Position numbers and translations under genes: made by a program | The notes under the pieces: model-generated | Seen by the model: only the letters and a program-made list of their open reading frames with translations | Database searches by the model: none | Told to the model about the DNA's origin: nothing | Source: Bradyrhizobium sp. SRS-191 | GTDB lineage: Bacteria; Pseudomonadota; Alphaproteobacteria; Rhizobiales; Xanthobacteraceae | DNA: 64,000 nt | NCBI RefSeq assembly: GCF_024586915.1 | Contig: NZ_JANBVS010000002.1 | Coordinates: 310,001-374,000 of the forward strand | Direction of reading: 5' to 3' | Part shown: piece by piece, positions 62,998-64,000 of the stretch | Numbering within the stretch: position 1 is the stretch's first letter | Layout: each line of letters starts with the position of its first letter

Positions 62998-64000
62998 ATG
63001 AACGATACATTGGACGTTGCCCCTGCCGATGCAACTCTAGCCGATCGCGCGGCGATGCGCACCGAATCCGGTGAAATTCGCGCTGAATTCATCGCGGCCA
63101 TGACCGCCGCGATCGCGGCGGAAGACGAGGGGTTCCTCCGCGCGGAGGTCGCCGAGCTGCACGAAGCCGATCTCGGCGATCTGATCGCAGCACTCGCGCC
63201 CGACGACCGCGTCAGGCTGGTCGAGCTGACCGGCACCGATTTCGACTTTTCGGCATTGAACGAGGTCGATGACGCCGTTCGCGAGGAGATCCTCGAAGAG
63301 CTGGAGCCGGCCACCGTCGCCGAAGGCGTCCGCGAGCTCGAATCCGACGACGCCGTCGAGCTGCTGGAGAGCCTCGACGAGGAGGACAAGGAGGAGATCC
63401 TCGAGCGGCTGCCGCCGTCCGAGCGCGACGTCCTCGAGCGCAGCCTCGATTATCCCGAAGGTTCCGCGGGGCGCCGCATGCAGACCGAGTTCATCGCGGT
63501 TCCGCCGGCGTGGACCGTCGGCGAGGCGATCGACTACATGCGCGAGACGCCGGACCTGCCGGAGCGCTTCTACGAGATCTATGCCGTCGACGAGGCGCGG
63601 CATTGGCAGGGCGCGGTGTCGCTCGATGCGCTGCTGCGCGCCCGCCGCCCGGTGCCGCTCGCCGAGCTGATCGACGAGGACCGGCGGCGCGTCACCGTCA
63701 CCGACGATCTCGCCGAGGTGGCGCGGCTGTTCGGCAAGTACAATCTGGTTGCAGCCCCCGTGGTCGATGCCGACAACCGTGTGGTCGGGGTCATCACGAT
63801 CGACGACGTCGTCGACGTGATCGAGGAGGAGGCCGACGAGGACTTCAAGGCGCTCGGCGGCGTGTCCGGCGACGAGGAGCTCTCGGACAGCGTCTGGACC
63901 ATCGCCAAGGGCCGCTTCAACTGGCTGCTGATCAATCTCGCCACCGCGTTCCTCGCATCCTCCGTGCTCGGCCTGTTCGAGGGCCAGCTGCAGCAGATGG
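62998..64000 (+). CDS. mgtE: magnesium transporter MgtE (3' truncated by window edge)
   Basis: The frame from ATG 62998 runs to the window edge without a stop (334 codons). It has the MgtE order: an acidic helical N domain (HEADLGDLIAAL, LLESLDEEDKEEILERL), two CBS motifs (MQTEFIAVPPAWTVGEAIDY and LVAAPVVDADNRVVGVITID), and the start of the membrane part (FNWLLINLATAFLASSVLGL). MgtE is a Mg-gated channel, with the N and CBS domains acting as the magnesium sensor. No magnesium riboswitch-like structure was recognised in the 91-nt upstream gap. Confidence 0.93.
   Translation, partial: MNDTLDVAPADATLADRAAMRTESGEIRAEFIAAMTAAIAAEDEGFLRAEVAELHEADLGDLIAALAPDDRVRLVELTGTDFDFSALNEVDDAVREEILEELEPATVAEGVRELESDDAVELLESLDEEDKEEILERLPPSERDVLERSLDYPEGSAGRRMQTEFIAVPPAWTVGEAIDYMRETPDLPERFYEIYAVDEARHWQGAVSLDALLRARRPVPLAELIDEDRRRVTVTDDLAEVARLFGKYNLVAAPVVDADNRVVGVITIDDVVDVIEEEADEDFKALGGVSGDEELSDSVWTIAKGRFNWLLINLATAFLASSVLGLFEGQLQQM

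Noticed and set aside
1..64000. CRISPR arrays, tRNA or rRNA genes, prophage and transposase genes
   Set aside because: No regularly spaced repeats, tRNA-like cloverleaf with TTCGA arm, or recombinase motifs were found. This was by eye, so short RNA genes could be missed.

Overview
The window reads as a chromosome segment of a GC-rich alphaproteobacterium, most likely Bradyrhizobium or a close relative. The base composition, the dense transport and catabolic operons with 1-4 nt overlaps (ATGA, GTGA), the paired polysaccharide deacetylases and the type of intergenic repeats all point that way. No rRNA, tRNA, CRISPR array, prophage or transposase was seen. The genus is an inference; no marker gene is present.

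Layout. (1) 1-7.5 kb: tail of a glycerol-type ABC importer (permease, small membrane protein, two ATPases) in one operon with a PEP-dependent dihydroxyacetone kinase. DhaL, DhaM, HPr, enzyme I and DhaK are all separate genes, and a small HTH protein sits between EI and DhaK. (2) 7.5-15.8 kb: GntR repressor, two M20 hydrolase-like proteins and a peptide/opine-type ABC importer; the second M20 protein has lost several metal ligands. (3) 15.8-24.8 kb: a divergent sulfide-type locus around a BigR/SqrR-like ArsR repressor with two cysteines. On one side are a membrane-fusion protein, an RND pump and an AhpD-like protein; on the other a sulfide:quinone oxidoreductase, TrxC, a YgaP-like membrane protein and CcoG. 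(4) 24.8-25.6 kb: a non-coding dispersed repeat. (5) 25.6-35.0 kb: TetR regulator, three-subunit molybdenum hydroxylase and a complete LIV-type ABC importer. (6) 35.0-42.3 kb: EutBC on the minus strand, facing away from an aminoethylphosphonate-type ABC importer with a DeoR regulator and a Lin0512 protein. (7) 42.3-46.3 kb: small orphan proteins, a gene remnant, a LysR regulator and an NAD(P)-binding epimerase. (8) 46.4-47.0 kb: second copy of the repeat. (9) 47.1-55.9 kb: a defence-type island with a restriction helicase-nuclease, an adenine methyltransferase, an unknown 181-aa protein and a RelE/ParE-like domain fused to a UvrD helicase. (10) 55.9-59.9 kb: XRE-cupin regulator, amidase, RidA and a D-amino-acid dehydrogenase-like enzyme. 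(11) 60.1-64.0 kb: small membrane protein, two polysaccharide deacetylases and the start of mgtE.

The most notable items are the four-gene restriction/RelE-helicase island, whose methyltransferase has a low-GC specificity segment; the BigR-controlled sulfide plus RND efflux locus, with two face-to-face promoters on one palindrome; and the repeat pair, whose hairpin shows a compensatory base-pair change. Positions and motifs were read by eye; family names come from recognised motifs and no database search was run.
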